The notes: generated from the letters alone by a model not told the origin. DNA of 64,000 nucleotides from Pelosinus propionicus DSM 13327 (GCF_900114615.1 NZ_FOTS01000001.1:1-64000); one strand, 5' to 3'. Shown: positions 1 to 8,229, numbered from the stretch's first letter. Numbers and translations are program-made.

Positions 1-226
1 TATAACCATAAACGATAATTTTGAAAAGCATTTTAGGTGAGACTACTGATTTTCTGCCTTTACGAGAATACGCTTTGTATAACAGCGAATAATCAAGTTG
101 ATCCATTATCTTACTTAACAGCCTGACCGAATCGTTTTCTGGTATGAGGATTTCGATAGGAAGCGGTAAAACTAGTTGATATGAATTTGTTTTTGTTGTA
201 GGATTTATATGTGTAAAGTTTTTCAT
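1..226 (-). CDS. IS1182-like transposase, N-terminal fragment cut by window edge
   Basis: Read on the minus strand from an ATG at 226-224, the frame stays open to base 1 (75 codons). The product contains a YQLVLPL-type start, an IPENDSVRLLSKIMDQLDY segment, YSRKGRKSVVSP and a final LFKIIVYGY. This is the conserved N-terminal region of IS1182-family DDE transposases. The catalytic domain lies outside the window, so intactness is unknown. The ribosome binding site is weak. Confidence 0.75.
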   Translation of the reverse strand, partial: MKNFTHINPTTKTNSYQLVLPLPIEILIPENDSVRLLSKIMDQLDYSLLYKAYSRKGRKSVVSPKMLFKIIVYGY

Positions 227-244
227 AGCAGTTTAATTCTACAC

Positions 245-283
245 CAAGAGGCAGGTTCTTCGGAACCTGCCTCTTGTATTTTT
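245..283 (+). terminator. Strong intrinsic terminator with TTCG tetraloop
   Basis: A perfect 14-bp inverted repeat (245-258 and 263-276) closes on a TTCG loop and is followed by TATTTTT. The T-run gives plus-strand polarity, so it would stop transcripts running antisense through the transposase toward the gene at 398. Confidence 0.75.
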
Positions 284-292
284 AATACATAT

Positions 293-334
293 AAGGGACT
301 ATCTCAATTTCTTATTGAGACAGCCCCTTTTATT
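293..334. repeat. Imperfect hairpin at the IS boundary
   Basis: Imperfect inverted arms around 293-308 and 314-329 (GGGACTATCTCAA against TTGAGACAGCCCC) are followed by TTTTATTTTA. It may be an IS terminal structure that also insulates against transcription. Confidence 0.5.
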
Positions 335-397
335 TTATCATTCGATTATGTTATACTATATCATAAATTAACTTAATTAAATTAAGAGAGGTAAATG

Positions 398-715
398 ATG
401 GAAAATTCCAAAGAATCAGCAAAGGAAAAATATCTGCCAATCATAAAACTTGGAAAGCTATATTTATATTTATTAATTTTAGGGAGACTTGTTTATTTGA
501 TACAGCGTGTACCGCTCCCCACAGACAAACCTATAGACAGTTCAATCATAGATGCTGGGAAATTTATGCTTCAGTCAGTTCTTGGGAATGAAGTTGCAAA
601 AAGTGTATGTATTTTAGTTTTACTCCTTTACACCATGTTTGTGGCAATTGAGAGTTTTATGTTATTGCGCCAGTGGTTCCTATCGTATTATACCAAATAT
701 AAAAAGAAAAACTAA
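398..715 (+). CDS. Small membrane protein, unknown function
   Basis: About 105 residues. Two hydrophobic segments are visible, near residues 22-35 (YLYLLILGRLVYLI) and near 70-90 (VCILVLLLYTMFVAIE), with charged termini, so two membrane passes are likely. I do not recognise a family. The ATG at 398 is preferred over the one at 395 because it leaves about 7 bases to the GAGAGG ribosome site. The 3' end overlaps the opposing gene at 712 by 4 bases. Confidence 0.6.
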   Translation: MENSKESAKEKYLPIIKLGKLYLYLLILGRLVYLIQRVPLPTDKPIDSSIIDAGKFMLQSVLGNEVAKSVCILVLLLYTMFVAIESFMLLRQWFLSYYTKYKKKN

Positions 716-930
716 CTCTTTTCTATAAAGCGAATATGCCAAAGGGATTCATTTTTTAAGTTCTCTGCATCTAAAGAAAAACTTCTGCATACATGTTGCA
801 GTGAGTTGATCAGGTCAATGGGTACTGGTTTTCCGCAGCAAATGCAAGATAAATAATCTGTTTTGAATAAGTCAGAAATTGGGATGGCAAAGGTTCGAGT
901 ACAGGACAAGCAGGTAAATTCAATTGTCAT
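712..930 (-). CDS. Small zinc-ribbon-like protein
   Basis: 72 residues with two CxxC pairs (CLSC near residue 8, CICC near 29), spaced as in a zinc ribbon. A strong AGGAGG lies before the ATG. The function is unknown; similar proteins may bind nucleic acid or act as metal-bound adaptors. It converges with the membrane protein gene at 398. Confidence 0.65.
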   Translation of the reverse strand: MTIEFTCLSCTRTFAIPISDLFKTDYLSCICCGKPVPIDLINSLQHVCRSFSLDAENLKNESLWHIRFIEKS

Positions 931-1063
931 GACACACCTCCTTAGTATTGCATACTATCTTCGATTGATTACCTTCATTTCCTGCTTGGAAATAAAAAAA
1001 ACAATAATTATTTATGATTTCTATTGAATAGTAAGCTAGATCGATTCGTTTTGGAGGCATTAG

Positions 1064-1837
1064 ATGTATTACGAAGAAATAAAAAAAGTTTCAAGTGCAG
1101 CGCAGGCAAAGAGCGCACTTCTAAATGGAAGTCCCGTCAAATATTTAGTATCATCTGCTCTGGCAGGTATGTATGTTGGTCTTGGTATAGTACTTATATT
1201 TACGATTGGCGGAATTTTATTTCAGTCTGAATCTCCGGCAATGAGAATTATTATGGGAACCTCTTTTGGTATTGCGTTGAGTTTAGTGATTATGGCCGGA
1301 TCAGAGCTTTTTACAGGTAATAATCTGATTATGACCATTGGCAAGATGGAAAAGAAAGTAACAATAGGTGAAGTAGTTGCTATTCACATTCTTAGTTTTA
1401 TTGGGAATTTACTAGGCTCTTTTTTATTAGCTTCTTTATTCCTTGTATCTGGGCTTGGGCAAGGCAGTACGGCGCTGTTAATGGCAAAAATTGCACAGAG
1501 CAAAGTATCTTTGCCATGGATAGAGCTTTTAGCAAGGGGAATGCTGTGTAACATCTTGGTTTGCCTTGCGATTTGGTGCTCTTTTAAAATGAAAGAAGAA
1601 GCTGGAAAGCTCATCATGATCTTTTGGTGTCTTTTTGCTTTTATTACAACTGGTTTTGAACACAGTGTTGCAAATATGACATTGCTGTCAGCAGTGTTGA
1701 TGATGCCTGGAGCAGATGCGGTTTCTCTTTCCGGTTTTATCTATAATATTAGTTGGGTTACCTTAGGTAATATGATAGGCGGTATCATATTTGTGGCCTT
1801 GCCGTATTGGTATATATCAAAACAAGAAAAGTCATAG
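1064..1837 (+). CDS. Formate/nitrite transporter (FNT) family channel
   Basis: 257 residues with six predicted hydrophobic segments. It carries family hallmarks: the GSELFTGN loop, RGMLCNILVCLAIW, and GFEHSVANM containing the central pore histidine. FNT proteins are pentameric channels for small monovalent acids (formate, nitrite, hydrosulfide, lactate). The sequence alone does not settle the substrate; without a neighbouring formate or nitrite enzyme, an anion exporter role such as formate or HS- is possible. The start is fixed by GGAGG 12 bases upstream of the ATG. Confidence 0.9.
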   Translation: MYYEEIKKVSSAAQAKSALLNGSPVKYLVSSALAGMYVGLGIVLIFTIGGILFQSESPAMRIIMGTSFGIALSLVIMAGSELFTGNNLIMTIGKMEKKVTIGEVVAIHILSFIGNLLGSFLLASLFLVSGLGQGSTALLMAKIAQSKVSLPWIELLARGMLCNILVCLAIWCSFKMKEEAGKLIMIFWCLFAFITTGFEHSVANMTLLSAVLMMPGADAVSLSGFIYNISWVTLGNMIGGIIFVALPYWYISKQEKS

Positions 1838-1927
1838 GAATGATAGGACTCGGTCTAAAATGGCGTTATATTGACATGCATATAGTAATGGTTTAAGATA
1901 AATATAGGATTTAAGAAACTGGCAATG

Positions 1928-1968
1928 GCGCCTAGGTTGCATAGACAGCTTAGGTGTTTTCTTTTTTC
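1928..1968 (+). terminator. Hairpin with T-rich tail between FNT gene and amidohydrolase
   Basis: Arms GCGCCTAGG and CTTAGGTGT enclose a loop of about 13 bases, followed by TTTTCTTTTTT. It probably terminates the FNT transcript, although its position just before the next gene would also allow attenuation. Confidence 0.5.
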
Positions 1969-1997
1969 TTAAAAATTTCTAAAAGTGAGATGGTTAG

Positions 1998-3251
1998 ATG
2001 GTTTGTTTTAAACGATTGGAAGAAAATTTTCAACGATTATCGACAATTGGAAAGCAAGATGGGGGTGGATTTACGCGTCTTGCTTTCGGTGATGCTGACT
2101 GGGAAGCAAGAAACGTTATTATAGAACTTATGAAGACGGCAGGACTAACGATTCGCGTTGATGCTTTTGGCAATGTCATTGGACGTCGGGAGGGGTTATA
2201 TTCCGAGAAGCCAGTAGTAATGCTTGGGTCCCATATTGATACGGTTCCGAATGGAGGAAATTTTGATGGAGTTCTTGGTGTTCTAGGGGCGATAGAAGCA
2301 TTGCAATGTTTAGAGGAGCAGCAAGAGCAAAATGAACATCCTATTGAAGTTGTGGTATTTATGGCTGAGGAATCGAGTCGGTTTGGAGTTGCGACATTGG
2401 GCAGCAAGGCGTTTTGCGGGAAGCTTTCTCCTGAGAAGTTAGTTCAGTATAAGGATAAAGATGGTATATCTCTAGGTGACGCAATGCAGCAAAGAGAACT
2501 TAATCCGGCGAACATCCGCCAAGCCCAATATCAGGGGGATATTAAAGCATTTTTAGAGTTACATATTGAGCAGGGAAAAGTTTTAGAAACTACAAAACAC
2601 CAAATTGGAATTGTAACCGGCATTGCAGCGCCTACTCGTTTCAAAGCAATCGTAACAGGTCAGGCGGATCACTCAGGAGCTACTCCGATGAATATGCGTC
2701 AGGATGCCTTAACAGCTGCAGCAGAAGTGATTTTATTGGTAGAGCAATTGGCAAGAAAAGTTGCCCATCTGGGAGTGGTAGGAACAACAGGAGTCATTAA
2801 AGCAGAGCCAGGTGCCATGAATGTAATTCCTGGGCGTGTGGAACTTGGAATTGATATTCGTGCAATTCAATTAGCAAGTAAACAGTGGGTAGTTGATGAG
2901 CTAATTGCAGGAATCGATAAAATTAAAGCGCAGCGCAGTGTAGAGATTGAAATGACTACGCTTACTGATGAAACTCCGGTTGAGCTTTTAGAAGAAATGG
3001 TTGAAGTGTTGCAAGATGTCTGCAAGCAGCATCCTTATCCCAATATGTTGATGCCTAGTGGCGCAGGACATGATGCAATGCATTTAGCTTCTCTGGCACC
3101 TACAGGTATTATATTTATTCCCTGCCAGGGAGGCATTAGCCATAATCCAGCAGAGTCGGCAAGTATGGATGATATCGTAGCGGGTACTGAGATTCTTTTA
3201 ACAGCAATTCGTAAAATTGCTAAAGTGGATTTCTCGTGGAAAAAACAATAA
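1998..3251 (+). CDS. M20-family allantoate / N-carbamoyl-amino acid amidohydrolase
   Basis: 417 residues. Metal-binding and catalytic motifs of the M20 carbamoylase branch are in order: GSHIDTVPNGGNFDG (His, Asp) near 92, EESSRFG near 128, ELHIEQG near 189, the dimerisation/lid segment with ATPMNMRQDAL, and SGAGHDAMHL with the last metal His near 355. Family members hydrolyse allantoate, N-carbamoyl-L-amino acids or beta-ureidopropionate using two metal ions. The substrate cannot be chosen here because no purine or pyrimidine catabolism genes are adjacent. It stands alone between terminators. Confidence 0.85.
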   Translation: MVCFKRLEENFQRLSTIGKQDGGGFTRLAFGDADWEARNVIIELMKTAGLTIRVDAFGNVIGRREGLYSEKPVVMLGSHIDTVPNGGNFDGVLGVLGAIEALQCLEEQQEQNEHPIEVVVFMAEESSRFGVATLGSKAFCGKLSPEKLVQYKDKDGISLGDAMQQRELNPANIRQAQYQGDIKAFLELHIEQGKVLETTKHQIGIVTGIAAPTRFKAIVTGQADHSGATPMNMRQDALTAAAEVILLVEQLARKVAHLGVVGTTGVIKAEPGAMNVIPGRVELGIDIRAIQLASKQWVVDELIAGIDKIKAQRSVEIEMTTLTDETPVELLEEMVEVLQDVCKQHPYPNMLMPSGAGHDAMHLASLAPTGIIFIPCQGGISHNPAESASMDDIVAGTEILLTAIRKIAKVDFSWKKQ

Positions 3252-3260
3252 TAGAGAAAT

Positions 3261-3318
3261 AAAGTGAAACTGACTGGAATCTTTATAGGTGCAAAGTTCT
3301 AGTCAGTTTCACTTTGTT
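3261..3318. terminator. Perfect 15-bp inverted repeat downstream of amidohydrolase
   Basis: AAAGTGAAACTGACT at 3261-3275 and its exact reverse complement at 3301-3315 enclose a 25-base loop. The tail is only TTTG. The interval 3320-3560 shows nothing else that I can support. Confidence 0.55.
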
Positions 3319-3572
3319 CATATAGTAAACCCTCTTTAATCCTGAAAAATTGCAATGTAAAATTTAAGCAGGTATGTGAAAAGAATCTATTGCAAATGCA
3401 ACCCATAAACGTTATGATTATTTTTTAAAGGCATGTACTGTATTATATAAAATGAAGTATTTTTCGTAGTAAAATAGCAATATAGAATGTATTGCTGTTA
3501 GTAAATCATAAATAAATCTTGAGTGAAAAATGACGGAGAATAAATTCCATAGAATCGGGAGGTAAATTTAAA

Positions 3573-4325
3573 TTGGGTAAGGTAATTGGAGAAGGAACAC
3601 AGCCATTGATCTGTACTCCTCTAGTGGGAAGAAATCAAGAAATTGTATTAGCTGAATTAGCAATTATTTTAGAGAAGATGCCGGATATTATTGAATGGCG
3701 TGCTGATTTTTTTGAACGAATTGCCAATACAGATGAAGTGATTGCCTTAACGAATGCAATGAAAAAGATTGCGGGTGATGTGCCGATTATTTTCACAATT
3801 CGTTCGATTCGGGAAGGAGGCCAAATCATTTCATTGTCAGATCGCGAAGCGATTGAATTAAGTGCAGCCATTTGTAAGAATACAAGTGTCGAATATGTGG
3901 ATTGTGAATTAAGCAACCTGCCAGAACATTTTCAAAAGTTATGTAAAATAGCGAAGCAAAATAGTACCAAAGTAATTGCATCCTTTCATAACTTTACTTG
4001 TACGCCGCGTAAAGAAATATTAGAACAAAAGTTCAGACAAGCAGAAGAATATGGTGCCGATGTTGCAAAAGTGGCAGTTATGCCAACATCAGTGGAAGAT
4101 GTCCTTACGTTGTTGAGTGCAACATTAGAAGCAAAAAAGAAGTTGAAGATTCCTGTAATTAGTATGTCAATGGGAGGGCTAGGTGCCCTAACCCGTATGT
4201 TTGGAGGAGTCTTTGGATCGACTGTTAGCTTTGCAGTAGGAGAAAATAGTTCTGCACCTGGGCAAGTACCTATTGATGATTTAAAAACAGTGTTCCAGAT
4301 TGTAAAAAAATCTATGGGAATGTAG
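3573..4325 (+). CDS. aroD: 3-dehydroquinate dehydratase, type I
   Basis: 250 residues. It catalyses the third shikimate step, dehydration of 3-dehydroquinate through a Schiff base. Visible signatures are EWRADFFE near 41, FTIRSIREGG near 74, the catalytic His in ASFHNFT, the Schiff-base Lys in VAKVAVMP, and the C-terminal SMGGLGALTRMFGG / GSTVSFA phosphate-binding loop. The start is TTG, chosen for GGGAGG about 10 bases upstream. It heads the aromatic gene block. Confidence 0.93.
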   Translation: MGKVIGEGTQPLICTPLVGRNQEIVLAELAIILEKMPDIIEWRADFFERIANTDEVIALTNAMKKIAGDVPIIFTIRSIREGGQIISLSDREAIELSAAICKNTSVEYVDCELSNLPEHFQKLCKIAKQNSTKVIASFHNFTCTPRKEILEQKFRQAEEYGADVAKVAVMPTSVEDVLTLLSATLEAKKKLKIPVISMSMGGLGALTRMFGGVFGSTVSFAVGENSSAPGQVPIDDLKTVFQIVKKSMGM

Positions 4326-4490
4326 ATATAAAGATTTTGGCTTACATGGTACTGGGCTTGCTAAGGGGAAAAGTTCTCTCGATCATGAATTTGGTATAGC
4401 AGATATACTGATCTGAGAAAAGGCATTGTGCGCTTTACTGGTGATACTTCTAGCTTAGACAGGAATCTTAAGTATGATGACTTCTTATAA
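4324..4490 (+). pseudogene. Possible short gene remnant with a frameshift
   Basis: Two protein-like segments sit end to end in different frames. Frame A (4324-4416) gives HGTGLAKGKSSLDHEFGIAD before a stop. Frame B (4410-4490) gives DLRKGIVRFTGDTSSLDRN and ends LKYDDFL-stop. Neither has its own start. They look like the tail of a lost gene with one frameshift, but I cannot name the family, and chance is not excluded. Confidence 0.25.
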
Positions 4491-4681
4491 ACACAATGTA
4501 TAATATCAATGTACAATGTGCTGATTAAGAAGTTTTTTTATTTGTTGCAATTTAAAATAAAAAATAGCTATCTTACAGACAACAATAATAGTACATTTTT
4601 ACTTTCCGAAAGTACAATTGTGTTTTTTAAATATAAAAACATAACAATTGATTGATAATGTTATTGTATTTTGACAGATGC

Positions 4682-4709
4682 TTGACAAGTATTGTTTGTT
4701 TGGTATAAT
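4682..4709 (+). promoter_or_regulatory. Sigma-A type promoter upstream of aroK leader
   Basis: TTGACA at 4682-4687 and TATAAT at 4704-4709 with a 16-base spacer. Transcription from about 4716 would give a leader of roughly 270 bases before aroK. The 4491-4680 interval before it is AT-rich with nothing else recognised. Confidence 0.7.
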
Positions 4710-4815
4710 GAAAAAAGTATTATGTTGGGTTGAGCAGAGGATATTGATATAGCAAATAATAGGCTGCTAAATGAGAGCTTAAACACGAGCAGGCAACTGT
4801 TTTTGTGATAAAAAG

Positions 4816-4841
4816 GAGACTCAGTAGAGTCTTATTTTTTG
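4816..4841 (+). terminator. Terminator inside the aroK leader (possible attenuator)
   Basis: AGACTC, loop AGTA, GAGTCT, then TATTTTTT. It falls about 100 bases after the promoter and before aroK, so it would cut transcription unless read through. The preceding leader at 4716-4815 does not match any riboswitch I recognise. Confidence 0.6.
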
Positions 4842-4886
4842 TTTTATCGTATTAAAATGCCGTTTTCTCGGTAACGGAGGAAAATA

Positions 4887-4964
4887 GTGAACATAAATCG
4901 AATTCTTTTAAGAGATTGCTTTACTCTGCTCGCAATGATAAAAGGACGCGAGTCGTTTTTCTGA
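4887..4964 (+). CDS. Possible 25-codon upstream ORF before aroK
   Basis: A GTG at 4887 sits 7 bases after GGAGG and opens a frame of 25 codons ending TGA at 4962-4964. The peptide begins MNINRILLRDCF and ends GRESFF. It has only three Phe, so it is a poor match to a classical amino acid leader peptide. It could couple translation to aroK, which starts 27 bases downstream, or be spurious. Confidence 0.3.
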   Translation: MNINRILLRDCFTLLAMIKGRESFF

Positions 4965-4990
4965 TAAAAAATAGTAGGCGGTGTATTGTA

Positions 4991-5536
4991 ATGAAATTTC
5001 ATAATAATATTGTGTTGATTGGTATGCCGGGGAGTGGTAAGACGTCTCTAGGTTCGATTATTGCAGAACGATTAGAGCTTGAGTTCTGTGATATTGATCA
5101 ATATATACAGGAAAAAGAGAATAAGACTATTTCTGAGCTTTTTTTATTAGGAGAGTCACATTTTCGTCAGATTGAAAGCAATGCAGTTCTCGAAGTCAGC
5201 AGTAAGAAGTCAATTGTTATTGCTACTGGAGGCGGTGTAGTAACACGTCCCGAGAATATTGCTGTATTACAGCAAAGAGGTACCATCTTTTATATTGACC
5301 GACCAATCGAAATGATAATAGAAACGATTGATGCTGCAGCTCGCCCGTTGCTGGAAGATAATGTGAAGAGGATTTACAGCTTATATCAACAGAGAAAGCA
5401 TTTATATGAGGCGTGTTGTCATTATCGAATTACCAATGGATTATCATTACACTCTGCAGTCGATCAGATTCTAAAAGTAATTGTAAAAAGTCAGGATGAT
5501 GAGCAATCAGTTGTTTCTGACCAAGCTTCTTTTTAA
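4991..5536 (+). CDS. aroK: Shikimate kinase
   Basis: 181 residues from the ATG at 4991. An upstream in-frame ATG at 4916 lacks a ribosome site and adds a non-conserved extension. It phosphorylates shikimate with ATP. Visible motifs are the P-loop GMPGSGKTSLG near residue 11, CDIDQYI for shikimate and magnesium binding, GESHFRQIE, the TGGGVV Walker-B-like segment, and AARPLL in the lid region. Confidence 0.92.
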   Translation: MKFHNNIVLIGMPGSGKTSLGSIIAERLELEFCDIDQYIQEKENKTISELFLLGESHFRQIESNAVLEVSSKKSIVIATGGGVVTRPENIAVLQQRGTIFYIDRPIEMIIETIDAAARPLLEDNVKRIYSLYQQRKHLYEACCHYRITNGLSLHSAVDQILKVIVKSQDDEQSVVSDQASF

Positions 5537-5537
5537 T

Positions 5538-5580
5538 AAAAATCAGCGTCTAAGGCAAATACCTAGACGCTGATTTTTTG
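5538..5580. terminator. Bidirectional terminator between aroK and aroC
   Basis: AAATCAGCGTCTA and TAGACGCTGATTT arms flank a short loop, with A-rich and T-rich ends on either side. It separates the convergent aroK (+) and aroC (-) genes. Confidence 0.75.
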
Positions 5581-5618
5581 TGTTCAAAAAATCCAAAGGA
5601 TCTTAAATTTAAAGTTGC

Positions 5619-6686
5619 CTATAATACATCCCAAATAGCCATTGCTGCTGCAGCTTCGACAACAGGTATCGCACGATGGACAATACAAGGATCATGACGG
5701 CCTTCTACCCTAATAGAGACATTTTCACCTTTTGCATTCACTGTATCCTGCTCTACAGAAATCGAGGGGGTTGGTTTTATGGCTACACGAAAAATGAGAG
5801 GCATGCCATTGGAGATTCCTCCTAGGATTCCTCCATTATGATTGGTGGAGGTCACAACCACATTATCTTTACTATACATCGCATCATTGGCCTGACTGCC
5901 GCGCATTTGGGCAAACGTAAATCCGGCACCAAATTCCACACCTTTAACGGCAGGAATAGAAAATAACAGATGTGCCAGTGTACTTTCTAGGGAATCAAAG
6001 AAAGGATCACCTAGGCCGGCAGGCAGGTGGATTACAGCTGCTTCAATGATACCGCCTACGGAGTCGCCTGCAGTCTTGGCGGAGAGAATGCACTCCTGCA
6101 TTGATTCTCCCACAGCAGGGTCGAGTACAGGAAATGATTTTGCTTTTAATTGTTCTAGTGTTGCTTGGTCAATTGTTACTGCATCAAATTGAGATTCTGA
6201 AATAGAAGAGATACGTTGGATATGAGAACCAATATGAATGTTTTGCTGTCTCAAAAGCTGCTTAGCAATCGCACCGGCAAACACGAGAGGAGCTGTGAGG
6301 CGGCCGGAGAAGTGCCCACCGCCTCGCAAGTCATTAAAGTGCTTATATTTTATTGAACCAGTATAATCCGCATGCCCAGGGCGAAATTTCCAAGCTAAGG
6401 ATTCATAATCTGCAGACCTTTGATCTTTATTTTCAATGCTGGAACACAGTGGACTTCCTGTTGTTTTGCCATTTAAAAAGCCACTCCAAATCGTAAATGC
6501 GTCTTTTTCATTACGTGCTGTTGATAAAGGACTTTTCCCAGGAGCGCGACGCTCCAGCTCCCGAGTTACTTCTGCTAAGTCAATTTCAAAGCCGGGCGGT
6601 AATCCGTCAATGGTAATACCGATTCCTTTTCCGTGACTTTCGCCAAAAATAGAATACTGAACCTTTTTACCCCATGAGCCACTCAT
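5619..6686 (-). CDS. aroC: Chorismate synthase
   Basis: 355 residues. It makes chorismate from EPSP using reduced FMN. Signatures are GESHGKGIGITIDGLPPG near residue 14, RPGHADYTGSIKY and the FNDLRGGGHFSGR segment near 105-130, and EGRHDPCIVHRAIPVVEA near the C-terminus. It lies 24 bases downstream of aroF on the same strand, so the two are probably cotranscribed and share the aroF leader control. Confidence 0.95.
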   Translation of the reverse strand: MSGSWGKKVQYSIFGESHGKGIGITIDGLPPGFEIDLAEVTRELERRAPGKSPLSTARNEKDAFTIWSGFLNGKTTGSPLCSSIENKDQRSADYESLAWKFRPGHADYTGSIKYKHFNDLRGGGHFSGRLTAPLVFAGAIAKQLLRQQNIHIGSHIQRISSISESQFDAVTIDQATLEQLKAKSFPVLDPAVGESMQECILSAKTAGDSVGGIIEAAVIHLPAGLGDPFFDSLESTLAHLLFSIPAVKGVEFGAGFTFAQMRGSQANDAMYSKDNVVVTSTNHNGGILGGISNGMPLIFRVAIKPTPSISVEQDTVNAKGENVSIRVEGRHDPCIVHRAIPVVEAAAAMAIWDVL

Positions 6687-6710
6687 TTGTTAACCTCCTG
6701 AAGTGTAAAA

Positions 6711-7724
6711 TTAGATCGTGCGATTTTCAATTTTAGCAATCTGCGCTAAGGACCCCATTAATGAGGCGAAGCGTTCAGGTGTGATGGATTGTGGTCCATC
6801 GCAGCTTGCATTGGCAGGATCGTTGTGTACTTCAATAATCAATCCATCAGCACCAACGGCAATCGATGCCTTTGATAGAGCCTCTACCATCCACCATTTG
6901 CCCGCAGCATGGCTAGGATCAATAATAACAGGAAGATGACTTAATTTTTTTATGGCGAGTACGGCACTCAAATCTAGAGTATTACGAGTATAGGTTTCAA
7001 AAGTGCGAATGCCCCTTTCGCATAAAATAACATTGTCATTACCTTCAGCCATAATATATTCTGCTGACATAAGTAATTCTTCAATGGTAGCACTTAATCC
7101 TCGTTTTAATAAAATTGGTTTATTAGTTTGTCCTACTGCCTTCAACAGATCAAAGTTTTGCATGTTTCTTGCACCAATTTGAATGATGTCAACATCTTCA
7201 ACGAATTTATCCAGTTTGCTCACGGACATAATTTCAGAGACAATGGGCAGTCCTGTTGCTGCTCTGGCAATTTTCAATAATTCCAGTCCTTCTTCCTTTA
7301 ACCCCTGGAAACTATAAGGTGATGTTCTTGGTTTGTAAGCTCCGCCACGCAAGAAGCCAGCCCCTGCAGCTTTGACTTGATTTGCTACAGACAAAATTTG
7401 ATTCTCGTTTTCAACCGAGCAGGGACCGGCAATGATTGTTAATTTATTACCGCCGATCGTTTGATTTCCAATTGGAATGACTGTATCTTCTGGATGAAAG
7501 ACTCGATTGGCCTTCTTATAAGGTTCCTGTACAGATAGTACTTTTTCTACATAGTTTTTACTTGCCAGCTTATCTTTATCAAGTTTATGAGTGCTGCCAA
7601 CTACGCCGATAATCGTCTGAAACTCTCCATACGTGGGCCAAGCACTGCAGCCGCCTTTTTCTAGTTCTGCTTTTAACTCTTCAATTTGTTCTGCTGTTAC
7701 AGATGGATGTAATACGATAACCAT
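6711..7724 (-). CDS. aroF: DAHP synthase, type I-beta
   Basis: 337 residues. It condenses phosphoenolpyruvate and erythrose 4-phosphate, the first committed aromatic step. An N-terminal ferredoxin-like regulatory domain (about 1-70) precedes the barrel. The barrel shows IAGPCSVEN, RGGAYKPRTSPYSF with catalytic residues, IGARNMQNFDLLK, LKRGLSATIEELL and IDPSHAAG. No chorismate mutase domain is fused. It is first gene of the aroF-aroC unit behind a leader peptide and terminator at 7842-8056. Confidence 0.95.
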   Translation of the reverse strand: MVIVLHPSVTAEQIEELKAELEKGGCSAWPTYGEFQTIIGVVGSTHKLDKDKLASKNYVEKVLSVQEPYKKANRVFHPEDTVIPIGNQTIGGNKLTIIAGPCSVENENQILSVANQVKAAGAGFLRGGAYKPRTSPYSFQGLKEEGLELLKIARAATGLPIVSEIMSVSKLDKFVEDVDIIQIGARNMQNFDLLKAVGQTNKPILLKRGLSATIEELLMSAEYIMAEGNDNVILCERGIRTFETYTRNTLDLSAVLAIKKLSHLPVIIDPSHAAGKWWMVEALSKASIAVGADGLIIEVHNDPANASCDGPQSITPERFASLMGSLAQIAKIENRTI

Positions 7725-7841
7725 AATAAATGCCCCCTATTATTTTACTTTATAACTTAAAAGTGAGTCTTTGGTGATGGAGAAGCGCGATGAAATCCTG
7801 CTTGTAAAGATGGGAATTTAAGAGCGATTTATCCATCGGGT

Positions 7842-7868
7842 AAAAAAAATAAGACTCCAATGAGTCTT
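7842..7868 (-). terminator. Attenuator terminator upstream of aroF
   Basis: On the minus strand AAGACTC, loop ATTG, GAGTCTT is followed by ATTTTTTTTA. It lies between the aromatic leader peptide and aroF, where a transcription attenuator is expected. Confidence 0.75.
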
Positions 7869-7897
7869 GTAGAGATGGTGGAAATAAATTGTTCTTA

Positions 7898-8056
7898 TCA
7901 GATTGCTGTTAGTTGACATTTCCATCTATAATGCTCATTTAAAAAACATATATTCACTTTTTTCCATCCGAAAAAGTCGAAGCTAAAAAAGTAGCTCCAA
8001 CCAAAAAAGTAAAAATATTGTTTTTGTTCAATGGCTTTATAGGTGAGATGTGTCAT
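7898..8056 (-). CDS. Aromatic-rich leader peptide controlling aroF-aroC (candidate)
   Basis: 52 residues from the ATG at 8056, which lies 9 bases after GGAGG; the upstream in-frame ATG at 8104 would precede the predicted transcription start. Residues 14-31 hold 13 aromatics in 18 (8 Phe, 3 Tyr, 2 Trp), including two FFGW blocks. A promoter lies immediately upstream and an intrinsic terminator 30 bases downstream, followed by DAHP synthase. This is the layout of ribosome-mediated attenuation, where stalling at Phe/Tyr/Trp codons would relieve termination. The function is inferred. The reading frame, ribosome site, promoter and terminator are seen directly. Confidence 0.75.
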   Translation of the reverse strand: MTHLTYKAIEQKQYFYFFGWSYFFSFDFFGWKKVNICFLNEHYRWKCQLTAI

Positions 8057-8102
8057 AAAAAACATCCTCCGATAATAATTGATTTTCCAGTAACTGTTTT
8101 CC

Positions 8103-8130
8103 ATTATATCAAAGTATTAAAAAGTGTCAA
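8103..8130 (-). promoter_or_regulatory. Promoter for the aroF leader
   Basis: On the minus strand TTGACA (8130-8125) and TATAAT (8108-8103) with a 16-base spacer. The expected start near 8096 gives a leader that contains the aromatic peptide. Confidence 0.75.
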
Positions 8131-8229
8131 GTAATAGTTTTAAAATAAAATTAAAATAAATAAATGTTACATGTTAATGAAAGAATAAAAACATTTGTAT
8201 AATAGAGATAAACAAAAACAAAAAAACTC

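Larger units (their letters stand above)
1..331 (-). mobile_element. End of an IS1182-like insertion sequence (partial)
   Basis: The left edge carries the 5' part of a transposase gene on the minus strand. About 100 bases beyond its start, near 293-331, lies a sequence reading AAGGGGCTGTCTCAATAAG on the minus strand, the kind of terminal sequence I associate with IS1182-type elements. The outer boundary near 331 is inferred; no target duplication or second end can be seen because the element runs off the window. Confidence 0.55.

Noticed and set aside
1024-1230. 68-codon plus-strand frame overlapping the FNT gene start
   Set aside because: It overlaps the FNT gene in another frame, has no ribosome site and encodes no recognisable motif.
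4408-4430. CTGATCTGAGAAAAGGC resembling the leader motif
   Set aside because: The hairpin arms do not pair as in the six copies and no terminator follows. It lies within the putative gene remnant.
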